Shown here: positions 11,150-21,124 of the stretch, piece after piece
Position numbering within the stretch: position 1 is the stretch's first letter
How the letters are laid out: the number at the start of each line of letters is the position of its first letter
Source: Gnetum montanum
Lineage: Eukaryota > Streptophyta > Gnetopsida > Gnetales > Gnetaceae
Direction of reading: 5' to 3'
NCBI GenBank assembly: GCA_015680685.1
Contig: MNCI01024347.1
Location: forward strand, 63,385-105,045
Length of the DNA: 41,661 nucleotides
Notes under the pieces: generated by a model
What the model saw: only the letters and a program-made list of their open reading frames with translations
The model's database searches: none
Told to the model about the DNA's origin: nothing
Program-made: the position numbers and the translations under genes

Positions 11150-14100
11150 AAAGTTGCTTTAAAGAATAGTCCAAACCATTTTTAGAAAATCAGGTCAAAA
11201 GAAAACCAAATGCTAATTGGCACCAGAGAAACTTTTCAGTAGGAGTTGACTTGGTTAGTGCATCTGCAAGATTTGCTTCCATTGAAATTTTATTTAGAAG
11301 AATCTGTTACTGTTTAATTTCCTTTCATATATAATGATACTGTATTTCAATGTGCTTCATTTGGGCATGAAAGGTTGGATTTTTGGATATGCTTATGGCA
11401 TTTTGACTATTATAGCCAATATTAATTGGAGTGTGAGTGATGCCAAGTTCAGCTATTAGCCTTTGGAGCTATATAGTCTCTCTGCATGTCAAGTTAGTAG
11501 CAACATATTCAGTTTCAATGGTAGATTGAGCAACACAAGATTGTTTTTTATTTTTTCAAGAAACAACACTACCAAAAGGATTAAATACATATCAACTAGT
11601 AGATTTCCTACTATTAATATCACCACCCCAATTTGCATCAATGAAGCCATGAAGTTTATTAGAATGATTTTTATAATAGATCCTATAATTTGAAGTACCA
11701 TAAAGATATCAGAAGACTCGCTTCACCACAATCTAGTGTTGTTTCCCTAGATTAGACATATGCCTACTAAGTTTTCCAATAATGTAAGCAATATCAGGTC
11801 TTGTTGAGACCATTGCATACATTCAACAACCAATAGCACTAGCATATGAAATTTTAACCATGAGTTCTTTTTCTTTGCTTCTCTTTGGACATTGTTCAAT
11901 TAAAACTTTAATACTAGTTTTACAAGGTGTAGTCACAAGCTTGCAATCATGCATATTAAATTTTTTAAAAATATTTGCAACATATGGAGACATTCCAAAC
12001 CAAAGGCTTTTATTAGCCTTGTTTCTTTTAATTTCCATGCTCAAAATTTTTTGTTTAGCACCAAGATCCTTCATCTTAAATTGAGAAGATAGATGAAGTT
12101 TTAATTCCTAAATATCATGTATGTTATTACTTGCTATTAACATGTCATCGACATGGAGTAGCAAGATAACATATTTGTTATTTGTATTTTTAACATACAT
12201 ACGGGAGTCTTCGACACTTCTAACAAAGCCAAAATTTATCATATGGTCATTAAATTTTTTATTCCACATCCTTGGTGCTTGTTTGAGCCCATATAGAGAT
12301 TTTAATAATTGACACACCATATGCTCTTCCTTCAAGTTGAAGCATATATATTTCGTTCTCAAGATCACCATCGAGGAATGTTGTTTTCACATCCATTTGT
12401 TCAAGTTCGAGGTCATAAATAGCTGTGATAGCCAACAATGATCTTATGGATGTTAATTTTACTACTAGAGAGAAGATTTTATTATAATCAATCTCCTTTC
12501 TCTCAGAAAATCCTTTAGCTACAAATTTTTCTTTGTATTGATTCCTAGATTTTATTATGTACACCCATTTATTTTCAATGGGTTTTCTCTGTGATGGAAG
12601 CTTAGTTAATTTCCAGGTTTTTTGTAAATTGATGACATTTCAGCATCGATTGCCTATTTCAACTTTGCTTTTTGCATAGATGAACATTTCTCATCATATG
12701 TTGATGGCTCATTATTTTTAATAAATAAGACATTCTTTTAGATGTGAGGGTAATTTTCTGATTCGTGTTGAATGTCTAAATAGATCATCCTCATTAAAAG
12801 CATTTTCTCCCTCTTCATGTTGTTACTACTCATTTACCATGCTATCATAATCTTGTTCACTAGGGGCAATATCCCTAGCTAAAGGAGGATGACTCTTAAA
12901 AATTTCATTATTAATTTTAATAAGCACATACATAGGAGTTACATTATTTGAAGGAGTTTCATTATTAGAAGATTCTTCCTTTATAGATCCACATTTTTCT
13001 CTAAAGATAACATCTCAACTATAAATAACCCTTTTAGTTTTTGGGTTATACAACTTATAAGCTTTGTCACCATGTCCATAGCCAAGGAAAATACATTTGA
13101 TAGACTTAGAGTCTAATTTGGATCTATTAGATTTTGAAACATGTAGATAGGCCTCACAACCAAAAAACTTCAAATAATTTAAATTAATAGATCTACCACT
13201 CCAAATTTCTTTTGAAATTTTTCCACCAAGTCTTGATGAAGGAGATCTATTGATAAGATAACATGCCATTGTTATTGCTTCATCTTAGAAATGCTTGTCA
13301 AGATCAGATTCACTAAGTGTACATCTAGCACATTTCATCAATGTTTGATTGAAGCGCTTTGCTACTCTATTTTGTTTAGGAGTCATTGGAATAGTCTTTT
13401 TCCTTTGAATGCATTGTTCTTTACAAAAAACATTAAATTCATTTAAGCAAAACTCATCACCATAGTTAGTTCTTAGAATTTTGATTTTTTTTTTTGAATA
13501 ATTGTCAATGAGAGCTTTGAATTCTATGAATTTTCCAAATACTTCAAACTTATGTTTTAATAAATAGATCTAGATCTTTTTAGAATAATCATCAATAAAA
13601 GCAACATAATACATAGAAACTCCAAGAAAACTTGTTTTAACTAGTTTACATACATCAGTATGTATTAGTTCTAATATCTAAAGAGATTTAGCATTACTTC
13701 TTTAAAAAATGTGATGCCTATGTTTACCATGTAGACAATGATAACAGAAATCCAAGGAATCTTTTGAAAGCTTAAATTTACCTTGCTTGTAAAGTTCTTT
13801 AAGTCCTTTTTCATCAAGATGTCCTATTCTTTTATGTCACAAATTAATACTTGAATTTAAATAAATAGTTTTGAATATATTCAATTTCTATTTTAACGTC
13901 TTCGCTTCTAATTTGTACAACTTGCCTGTTTTAATTCTAGAAGCCAAATGAATTGAACTATTCAGTATTAAACATTTTCTACCTCCAAAGATAATAGTTA
14001 GTCCTGCATCATCCAATTTACTTATAGACAAAAGATTTTTAGTAAGTGTTGGAACATGATGTACATTGGAAATTGATTTAACTAGTCTATTTTTAAATTG

Positions 14101-15053
14101 AATCTTTACTTTTCCATAACCTATAACTTTGCATAAACCATCATTACCCAATATTACCACTACAAGATTAGATGATGTATAGTCACTGAACCAATCAACA
14201 AGTGGAGTGTAGTGATGAGTTGCACTCAGGTCCATATACCATGAATATGTATTAGCATTATTAGAAGATGAGACAACATACAAATCTCCCTCTTGAGTAG
14301 GAGGTGCTTGATCACTTTTTGATATATTACTCTTTGTCCTCTTTCAGAGAAGCTTTACAATCTTTCTTTACATGACCAACTTTACCACAATTCTAACATT
14401 TAGGTGGCCTCTTTATGAATTTTTGAGGCTTATTCTTAAATTGAGGCTTCTTAACAAACTTTGGCTTTACATCATTTTTCATAAATAATACATTATTTTG
14501 AGGAGTAGAAATTTTTCTTCTTGCTTTCTTAGATAACAATTGATCAACAATATTATCAAAATAAAGCTAATAGATGTATTACTTATAGCCATCACAAATG
14601 TCTCCCATGAATCTGGAAGTGTGATGCACTGACCTTCCTCATCCATTTTCACCCCATAGATTGCAATTGATGGACCAGTGTATTAAAGATATTTAGGTGT
14701 TCTGTAATGGCAATACCTTCTACAATTTTACAATCATACAATCGTTTCTTTAACAACAACTTATTGGTTAGGGACTTGGTTTGATACAAAGTTTGCAATT
14801 TATCCCATAAATCTTTAGCAAAAGAAATAGTGGAAACATTAAAAGATATTGAATTTGAAAGACATAAATGAATTGTACTTATGGCCTTCAAGTTTAGATT
14901 TTTCCACTCTTCATCGAACATCTTATGTGGCTTTACTCTTGAAATTGCACTATGCTGGTTCTTTTTAATGAGAGCCTCCATCTTGATCTTCCATAATTCG
15001 GAGTTGGACCTGTTGAACTTTTCAATTTCAATTTTGGATAGAGAGTTGGTCAT
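11150..15053 (-). pseudogene. Copia 1: gag-pol polyprotein, decayed
   Basis: Reading right to left: gag from the ATG at 15053 (MTNSLSKIEIEKFNRSN, W-K-x-K-M segment); CCHC zinc knuckle at about 14357-14398 (C-x2-C-x4-H-x4-C, with one in-frame TAG inside); protease about 13888-14283, where the usual DSGAT is DLSAT; GAG-pre-integrase at about 13720-13860 with HKRIGHLDEKG and C-x2-C; integrase to about 13015; reverse transcriptase about 12100-12700 with MDVKTTFLDGDL and the catalytic HVDDM; RNase H about 11290-11830, ending in the typical NP-x-FH...KHIE wording. Stops and frameshifts separate these blocks, so no protein product is expected. Confidence 0.93.
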
Positions 15054-15090
15054 GATTTTTCCCTACAATTACTTGACAAAAAAATAGTGG

Positions 15091-15102
15091 TGCGTTATAC
15101 CA
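15091..15102 (-). other. Copia 1: primer-binding site
   Basis: TGGTATAACGCA on the minus strand, two bases after the LTR end. The first six bases match the initiator-Met tRNA complement used by most plant copia elements (TGGTATCAGAGC); the rest is mutated. Confidence 0.7.
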
Positions 15103-15104
15103 AT

Positions 15105-15500
15105 TGTTATTCCCAGTTGCTTACATCAATATAATATTAAATTTAAAATAGACTACAAAAATTGAAAGGACATAGAGTTACCTTAGGAAAAACTTTCAAG
15201 GTGAAAAACCCCAGCAAAAAATTGATTCTTGGACCATTAGCAATAGTGTAGCTTTAGTGTATTGAGGCTCAAGGAGAATTTACATCAAAGGGGAGATGAC
15301 TCTCAAGGTTATGCTTTAAAAGAATGTGGTGCTTTGGATTTTACAAAAATAAACTCAAAATTCAAAAAGGGATAATGTAGTTTATTTTTGTGAGATAGAT
15401 ATCAGACGAAATATAACATAGACATGAATAAAAGTATAAGGCAAAGTAGAAATATCCAAAGAAAATCAAGGCAAACCCAGATTTGCCTTTATCCACCTCA
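15105..15500 (-). mobile_element. Copia 1: 5' LTR (right on + strand)
   Basis: It begins TGTTATTCCCAG and ends CCACCTCA on the plus strand. The left border is fixed by the primer-binding site, the right border by the end of similarity with the other LTR. Confidence 0.92.
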
Positions 15501-15550
15501 TTGCCATTATGGTATTTTGAGTGTCCTTTTAGACTCTTGCCATTGTGAGA

Positions 15551-15558
15551 TATTTATA
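15551..15558 (-). promoter_or_regulatory. TATA box possibly belonging to the split secreted-protein gene
   Basis: TATAAATA on the minus strand, about 50 bases upstream of the copia right end. With the 4.8-kb insertion removed it would sit about 65 bases before the ATG at 10687, a normal plant TATA-to-ATG distance. AT-rich DNA produces such motifs by chance, so the position is the main evidence. Confidence 0.4.
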
Positions 15559-16508
15559 CACCTAGACCGTAGTGAACTTCTAGAGGGAGGAAATTGCAAA
15601 GGGTCCTTTGATGGGTACCAAGAAATTTTTTTTTCCCTTATTCATCGAGAGCTTAAAAGTCAAGGTTTATTCTGGTGAAAATTTATGAGCCCCATGTAAC
15701 ACCTGTTTGGTCATCTCTCCCATGATTTCTCTGAAAATTTATGCTGTCCATGGAACGCTTTTTTGGCGATTACGACCTTACCAAGAAAAGAAAAAAATTG
15801 AGTGTTCATGTGTGGACCTGCACATTCATGCAACAGAATCTGTCGGCCACGCTACCCCTCAATGAGACAAGAGCTAAGCAGTAAAGCAAAAGCATGCCCC
15901 TTTCAGCATTCCAGCATGGTAAACCAGTGGCGGACCAACTGTTTTTGAAAACCACAGTGCAGCAGGAAAAGTTTTAAGCTTTTTGCATGCCTATTTTTGT
16001 TGGGAGTTATGTACCTTTTACTTATTTTTTTGTTTGCCAATGGCGCTTGCTCAAGAGAAACAAAGCGGGTAGTATAAAGTTTCGTTCACAATATATTACA
16101 GAGAATAAGAAAGAGGAGGATGTTGAATTGTTATATTAAAAACATCGCTGTAGTGTTACAATTTGCATGAACGGGCACTTTGAATGGCATAGAAGAATGC
16201 ATTTTTATATGGCCAGTTATAGGTAATTAAAGTTGTATGTTGGGTGGTCAAAATTATGATCATGGGTTGATCATTGGGTCGTTGGAAATAATTTGACTAA
16301 AATATAAACACAACCTCTTGTCCAAAAAATGACACCAAAGCAGGTTATGATTACTGGTGGAATCAGATTATGTGAAAAAGGTAAAAAAGTATATCATTGC
16401 AATTAAGAAGTGAAACGATACTAAACAATTTTTGTTCTCTGACGGTCAATACCAGTTAGTTGGAATGTAAGTAATTCACAGTTCGCTTATGGGTAAAGAT
16501 GGAAAGCT
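15559..16508. other. No recognisable gene
   Basis: Mixed-composition DNA without retroelement domains, tandem repeats or long open frames. It could hold upstream regulatory sequence of the split gene on the minus strand. Confidence 0.5.
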
Positions 16509-16805
16509 TTAGGTGTATGTAAGTGCAGGGGTTAGAGTTTGACAATACTCTTCAAACTGTCGACCGTTGAAAACTTCAGCAAAAAGCTTAGTCTTGCAGT
16601 CCGTGGAAAGATACAAAGAAACCTTGCCTTCATGCCTTGTCTTCACGATGTATTCACAAACAACATTGCAACTTAGCATTCCGAACGAAGGAACAGGACT
16701 TACTAGTACATTATTTATTACACAGCTAGTATTGGCTATGACCCAAATCACACAAGAAGCTTGGGAAGTAAGCAACAGCAACAAGCAAAGAGGAAACAAA
16801 TACAT
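16509..16805 (-). CDS. Candidate small secreted cysteine-containing protein (98 aa)
   Basis: The ATG at 16805 starts MYLFPLCLLLLLTSQASC, a strong signal peptide with cleavage expected near SQA/SC. The mature part of about 80 residues has cysteines in TSC, LSC, VVC, TDC and EYC contexts, enough for two or three disulfides, and hydrophobic-polar alternation typical of a small folded secreted domain. The stop is at 16509. A Leu codon upstream extends the frame by three codons, but the ATG is the better start. I do not recognise the family; plant defence or reproductive secreted proteins are possible classes. Expression and splicing are unknown. The neighbourhood is otherwise retroelement-derived. 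Confidence 0.45.
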   Translation of the reverse strand: MYLFPLCLLLLLTSQASCVIWVIANTSCVINNVLVSPVPSFGMLSCNVVCEYIVKTRHEGKVSLYLSTDCKTKLFAEVFNGRQFEEYCQTLTPALTYT

Positions 16806-18420
16806 AGAGCACAATGAATGGAAAGATTAATAAGACTGCAATATGCTTCCTCGCAATATGCTTCCTCTTCCTCTTGTTGTTGCTGATGGTATTATTTCCT
16901 AAACACATCTAAAGGCACAGAGACAAGCAGAAAGCCAATACAAAGCCCTAAATTAGTTTAATGCACAAAACAAAACATTTATGCAGAAAAAAGTATATTA
17001 TTCATCTGCAATGTAGCATATGCAATATCATACCCAAATGATGCTTCATTTTAATCCCACAACTCACCAAAAACTCATCCTCGAGTTATATAGGACAAAT
17101 TTCCATTATACAAATTATGGGGTGACCAGATAAACCTTGAGTACTGCATTAGAAAATTTTATTCAAGTACACATATTACAAAATGATAAAGACTAAACAG
17201 ACATCAAAGTTTACAAAATTATAGAAGTCTTCTAAAAAGATGAATCTTCATGTTGTTACTTGCAGTATTCTAAACTTGGTTATTATGTTGGTACTTCTCT
17301 TTTCTTATGCAAACTTTTTGAATGATGATTTGAAACTTCTCCTCATCAACCCATGGAGCTTTAATTTTTATATATGCTCTTTGTTCATAGGCATGTCCTC
17401 TTATGTCCTTATCTTGGCCTCTTTTCCTTACCCTGTAAAAGATCATCAATATTAGGCATTCTATTTAGTCATCTACAATCACCAAAGGATCAACATTAGT
17501 TTTGAAAATTTTTCCTTAATGATTAACCCTTTCTAGATCTTTAGTTACCTTAAAATTTGAAAAAAAAAATTCAGCATATAAGCTCAAGGTGATTACGAAA
17601 AAATATTTCCAAGGCTCCAAGGTAACAAAAATCATTAAGTTGTTTAAGTCATTTATATTATTATTATTATTAGTTATAACAATGTTCAAAATGCACCATC
17701 AGAAAATTTTCAAAAATCACATCCTTAGCCCCTAGAACAAATGAGATCAACTCCAGAAGCTCACAAGTTTTNAATATTGAATTTGAAGGAGAGTTCAATA
17801 TAAAGCATTAAAAATTAATTGAAATTCATGAGAAATAGTCCCAAAATCATATATAAATGTAAAGAAGTTACTCATAATATGCTTGAAGATGTGAAGTTTT
17901 GGTTTAGAGCCATGATTAACAAAAGTCATGCAAGTGGATCCTCCTTAATGTAAGATCTTACCATAATGTCTTTGCATAACCACTTATATAGGTGTTTGTG
18001 GGTACCTTAGAAGTTAAATGTGGATCATGTATTTGCTCCAAACAACACACAATTACCTTGGTTGGGATCTTTCACTATACTATATAAAATCATTAGGCAC
18101 ATAATTACATGCACTAGTGAGGTGAATAATGGTATGGGAAGAACTTCTAGAGATTAGGACATGAGGTATCTCACCATGCTTGTAATTGTTTCTTATGTTA
18201 GTTGTGATTAAGATGATAATCATACCTATCTGGCTAGGTTTCAAACCAAGTTCATACCTTCAACAATGACATTGCATTACATCATTCCAAATTTACCATC
18301 ATTGGACCATCACAACTATATGAAAACATCATTACTAAAAAAAGAAACCAAGGAAGTAGTTTTGATTAATTAATTACTTAAATATTAAAATTTGAAGAAA
18401 CTTGACCATTGCTTAGAGGA
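16806..18420. other. No recognisable gene
   Basis: AT-rich DNA with a short duplication (GCAATATGCTTCCTC twice at about 16838-16868), an ATT microsatellite near 17655 and a single undetermined base at 17772. The open frame on + at 17240-17455 has no supporting features. Confidence 0.5.
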
Positions 18421-18708
18421 GTGCCTTCAAGCATGGCTCACATATCTTCCTAACTTCATAGCCAATGCTAATCCTATCCAAGGAGTATCTTTAGGCATAG
18501 GTAACATGTCTTTCCAATCACATAATGAGACTAGTCTAAAAGACGTTTGGGAGTCCTAGAAGTATCCTACCCTCAGGCATAAATAACATGCCTTTCCATT
18601 GGTATCTTAGAAATCAATTTCTTTTGTGAATTAATTAATAAGTAACTTGACTTTCCTTGCCATAGAATTACATTCAAGCATAAGTAACATGTTTTTCTAG
18701 TGACATAG
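18421..18708. repeat. Degenerate tandem repeats of a TAACATG-CTTTCC module
   Basis: At least four diverged units carry the core AGGCATAxxTAACATGxxTTTCC (about 18425, 18492, 18573 and 18674), spaced 60-100 bases. The last unit runs directly into the N gap. The same module (TTCAGGCATGGGTAACATG) occurs once at about 41200 in the 3' region of the minus-strand gypsy copy and, on the opposite strand, at about 4225 in element 1, so the array probably amplified from that retrotransposon sequence. Confidence 0.6.
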
Positions 18709-18948
18709 NNNNNNNNNNNNNNNNNNNNNNNNNNNNNNNNNNNNNNNNNNNNNNNNNNNNNNNNNNNNNNNNNNNNNNNNNNNNNNNNNNNNNNNNNNNN
18801 NNNNNNNNNNNNNNNNNNNNNNNNNNNNNNNNNNNNNNNNNNNNNNNNNNNNNNNNNNNNNNNNNNNNNNNNNNNNNNNNNNNNNNNNNNNNNNNNNNNN
18901 NNNNNNNNNNNNNNNNNNNNNNNNNNNNNNNNNNNNNNNNNNNNNNNN
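18709..18948. other. Assembly gap (240 N)
   Basis: A run of undetermined bases beginning inside the tandem-repeat array. Open frames drawn across it are meaningless. The repeat structure on its left side suggests the gap is caused by unresolved repeats. Confidence 0.98.
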
Positions 18949-19081
18949 AAAAAGTGAAAATGCACTTATTAGTTCTTAATTTAAGATGGGGCATCATCCT
19001 CATAATTAAACTCATGAGCTAACATTTACAAAATGGACCACACATTCCCTATCTATACACCATAATTTTCTCATTTATCAT

Positions 19082-19423
19082 CTTTGGTGATTTAAGTTTT
19101 CACTTGTTAGCACATTTAACATTGATGATAATTAAGTTTTGATCATTTGGAAACATATATTTAGCTAGACTAGAAGGTTTTTTCTTTTTAGAAGATTTAG
19201 ATATGTTTCCTTTTATATTTTAGTTCCTAGGTCTCCTTGTTTAACATTTTCTTCTAGTGTATAGTTCAAGTGTAAGATGTCCTCTAGTTTCTCTATTTGG
19301 TTCATTTTCTTAAGACAAGAACTAATAATAGTTGTTGTTGATAGTAGTCGTGTGGTTGAGAAGGAGTCCTACTTGGATAGTACTATTGGTTCAAGGAGTG
19401 TCTATACTTACCTTATGAATAAG
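19082..19423 (-). pseudogene. Possible continuation of copia 2 (linker after integrase)
   Basis: If the Tat element is removed, this strand follows directly on the copia integrase remnant at 36321 onward. The minus-strand sequence is open in short stretches and rich in Lys, Glu and Ser, like the variable linker between copia integrase and reverse transcriptase, but shows no diagnostic motif. Assignment rests on position. Confidence 0.3.
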
Positions 19424-19749
19424 GTAATTGAAACACCGTGAAAATTGCGAGTCGGCCTCAGGGAAAGATTCGTGATTCAGGCAAGGGCGCATGTCAGAAT
19501 TCCAGAAGGGAGAATAAGACAGGGCAATGTCAAGAGGCGCATAGCATCAAGTCTCCAACTTCCTGTGCAGATTTCTAATCTTATTATGTTTTCTCTGTTT
19601 ACGCTATACCACGTGACGTAGCATAATGGCGCTTAGCGTGATTCTGTTTAAACATAGTCAGGCATCAGAAGGCTAGTTACTTCGGCATAAGGAGAGGCTT
19701 GAGCAGTGCAATACGTGACTTCTCGTGTATTTTGCTAAGTATTTTGTTC

Positions 19750-20090
19750 AAGGCCGGGTTTACGCTCTATTACGCACGGCAGCGTAATAAGCTCCAAAAT
19801 AGTCAAAGGCAGAGTCTAAGGAAGTGCGATTGCTCATCATACGCTCATCACGCAACATAGCGTATTACAGCGTATTGCGTCACCGAGCTAGACATAGTTT
19901 ACGCTTCATTACGTGCGGCTGCGTAAGCGAGCGTAAAATAGCTTGACTCCATTGTTTCCATGTTATAATACGCTCGTGTACGCAACGCAGTGTAAATGAG
20001 CGTAATATAACCCAAAGACAGTTGAAACATGTCCGATGTGCTTCTATTCCTTACACGCACAATACGTAAATGAGCGTATTGTGCGTAGTC
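19750..20090. repeat. TACGC/GCGTA inverted-repeat cluster in U3 of Tat 5' LTR
   Basis: Five or so short inverted repeats with TACGC and GCGTA arms. The best is ACGCACAATACG (20055-20066) and CGTATTGTGCGT (20075-20086), a perfect 12-bp stem with an 8-base loop. Another is TTTACGC (19908-19914) with GCGTAAA (19931-19937). They lie upstream of the TATA box, like the palindrome arrays in the other LTRs of this window. Confidence 0.85.
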
Positions 20091-20186
20091 ATGAAGTTTG
20101 ACACAAAAATGGTCAAGCCAACAGTACCCGAAACATTCGGGACACACGTCACCAGGGTTGCGCCTTTTCCACGAGATGTCGCAGCC

Positions 20187-20194
20187 CATAAATA
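20187..20194 (+). promoter_or_regulatory. Probable TATA box of the Tat 5' LTR
   Basis: CATAAATA in CCCATAAATACCCC, located downstream of the hairpin cluster and preserved in the 3' LTR at 35621-35628. The alternative is the TATATAAAA near 20552, closer to the LTR end. Confidence 0.5.
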
Positions 20195-20887
20195 CCCCAG
20201 TTGACAAAGATACGGCTGGAAAAATCAAAGAAGCAAAGGCATTTTTCTGAGCACTGGAGCACTTATCACTTTTGAGCAGAGATACAGAGAGCCGCACTTT
20301 GGCAATTGTTGACAGCATCACCTTCCGACAGAAACAGAGCACAGTTCGCTTTGAGCACCGGCCACAGGAGTAATCGTTCTGCTGGGGAAGACTCTATTGG
20401 TCAGAAACAGTTGATCGGTAGACGTCAGAGTTTGACCTTCCTTGCATCCCGGCTTTAGCCCACGAGGTAGATCGGACTTCTGTTTGGACAGTTTTCTTGT
20501 TGTTTTTTGCTTGCTTCGCATCAAGTAATCGTGGTCTCCCCAGTGTAACGAGATATATAAAATATACATCTTTCAAGTCAGAGCGTAGATCTTGAAATTA
20601 CGTGTTTCTCTTGTTTTAGCCTCTTCTTATCGTGTTTAGCGTTATCATCATTACAATTTGTCTACGTCGTTTTCCCTTCATTTTGCGATTCCTCGAATCA
20701 GATCATTCCACAAGATATTCATCGGTTTACTGATTAGTAAGTCCCTGTCTGATCGACAAGACTGTTCAGGGTGCCACGGATTCATTTTTTCCAGCATAGC
20801 CCTCGCACGGATCCGTGGTTAAAACTGTGTACATGGGATTTGTTCGGTATTTTCCAGCTGCAAACGTTTTCCGTCGTTACAGTTTTC

Positions 20888-20905
20888 TGGCGCTAGAAGG
20901 AGGGC
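20888..20905 (+). other. Tat element: primer-binding site for tRNA-Asn
   Basis: TGGCGCTAGAAGGAGGGC, six bases after the LTR end. From what I know of plant tRNA-Asn(GUU), whose 3' end reads GCCCTCCTTCTAGCG plus CCA, the 18 bases are a full complement. A tRNA database search would confirm it. Confidence 0.8.
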
Positions 20906-21124
20906 CTCATGTTCCAATCCGAATATTTCGGGTAGCCCTATTAGCGATCCATACCCTAAACCGTAGACGTAATACCTCTAAGGAAGTTTACGGCGAATCG
21001 TGTGGTGTAGATTGGTCGCAAGGACGATTTCTTTGAAATCCTACAGGGTAGAAAGCCTATTCGTGCTTTTGTTGCCAGCCATTCTTTAGATCCAATTACC
21101 AGTTATCGTTAATCTCATTGCTCA

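Larger units (their letters stand above)
10700..15500 (-). mobile_element. Copia 1: complete but inactive Ty1/copia retrotransposon
   Basis: A 4.8-kb element on the minus strand with two LTRs (10700-11129 and 15105-15500), a primer-binding site next to the right LTR, a polypurine tract next to the left LTR, and the copia domain order gag, protease, integrase, reverse transcriptase, RNase H reading from right to left. All reading frames are broken. LTR divergence is clearly larger than in the Tat element, with several indels (430 versus 396 bp), so this insertion is older. It splits the putative promoter and coding part of a small host gene. Confidence 0.95.
19429..20881 (+). mobile_element. 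Tat element: 5' LTR (1453 bp)
   Basis: It begins TGAAACACCG and ends GTCGTTACA. It contains a hairpin-rich U3 (about 19750-20090), CATAAATA (20187-20194) as the likely TATA box, and an AT-rich ATATATAAAATATAC stretch near 20550 that may serve polyadenylation in R. Borders are fixed by the target duplication on the left and the primer site on the right. Confidence 0.97.

Noticed and set aside
17240-17455. 71-codon hydrophobic frame on +
   Set aside because: AT-rich DNA easily gives hydrophobic frames; no other support. The opposite strand could be an old gag or exon, but no motif was clear.
18573-19015. Two minus-strand open frames across the N run
   Set aside because: Most of their length is undetermined sequence; no evidence of coding.
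20318-20569. Open frames inside the Tat LTRs (also 35752-36003)
   Set aside because: Present in both LTRs because these are duplicates; no start context or domain, and LTR R/U5 sequence is not expected to code.
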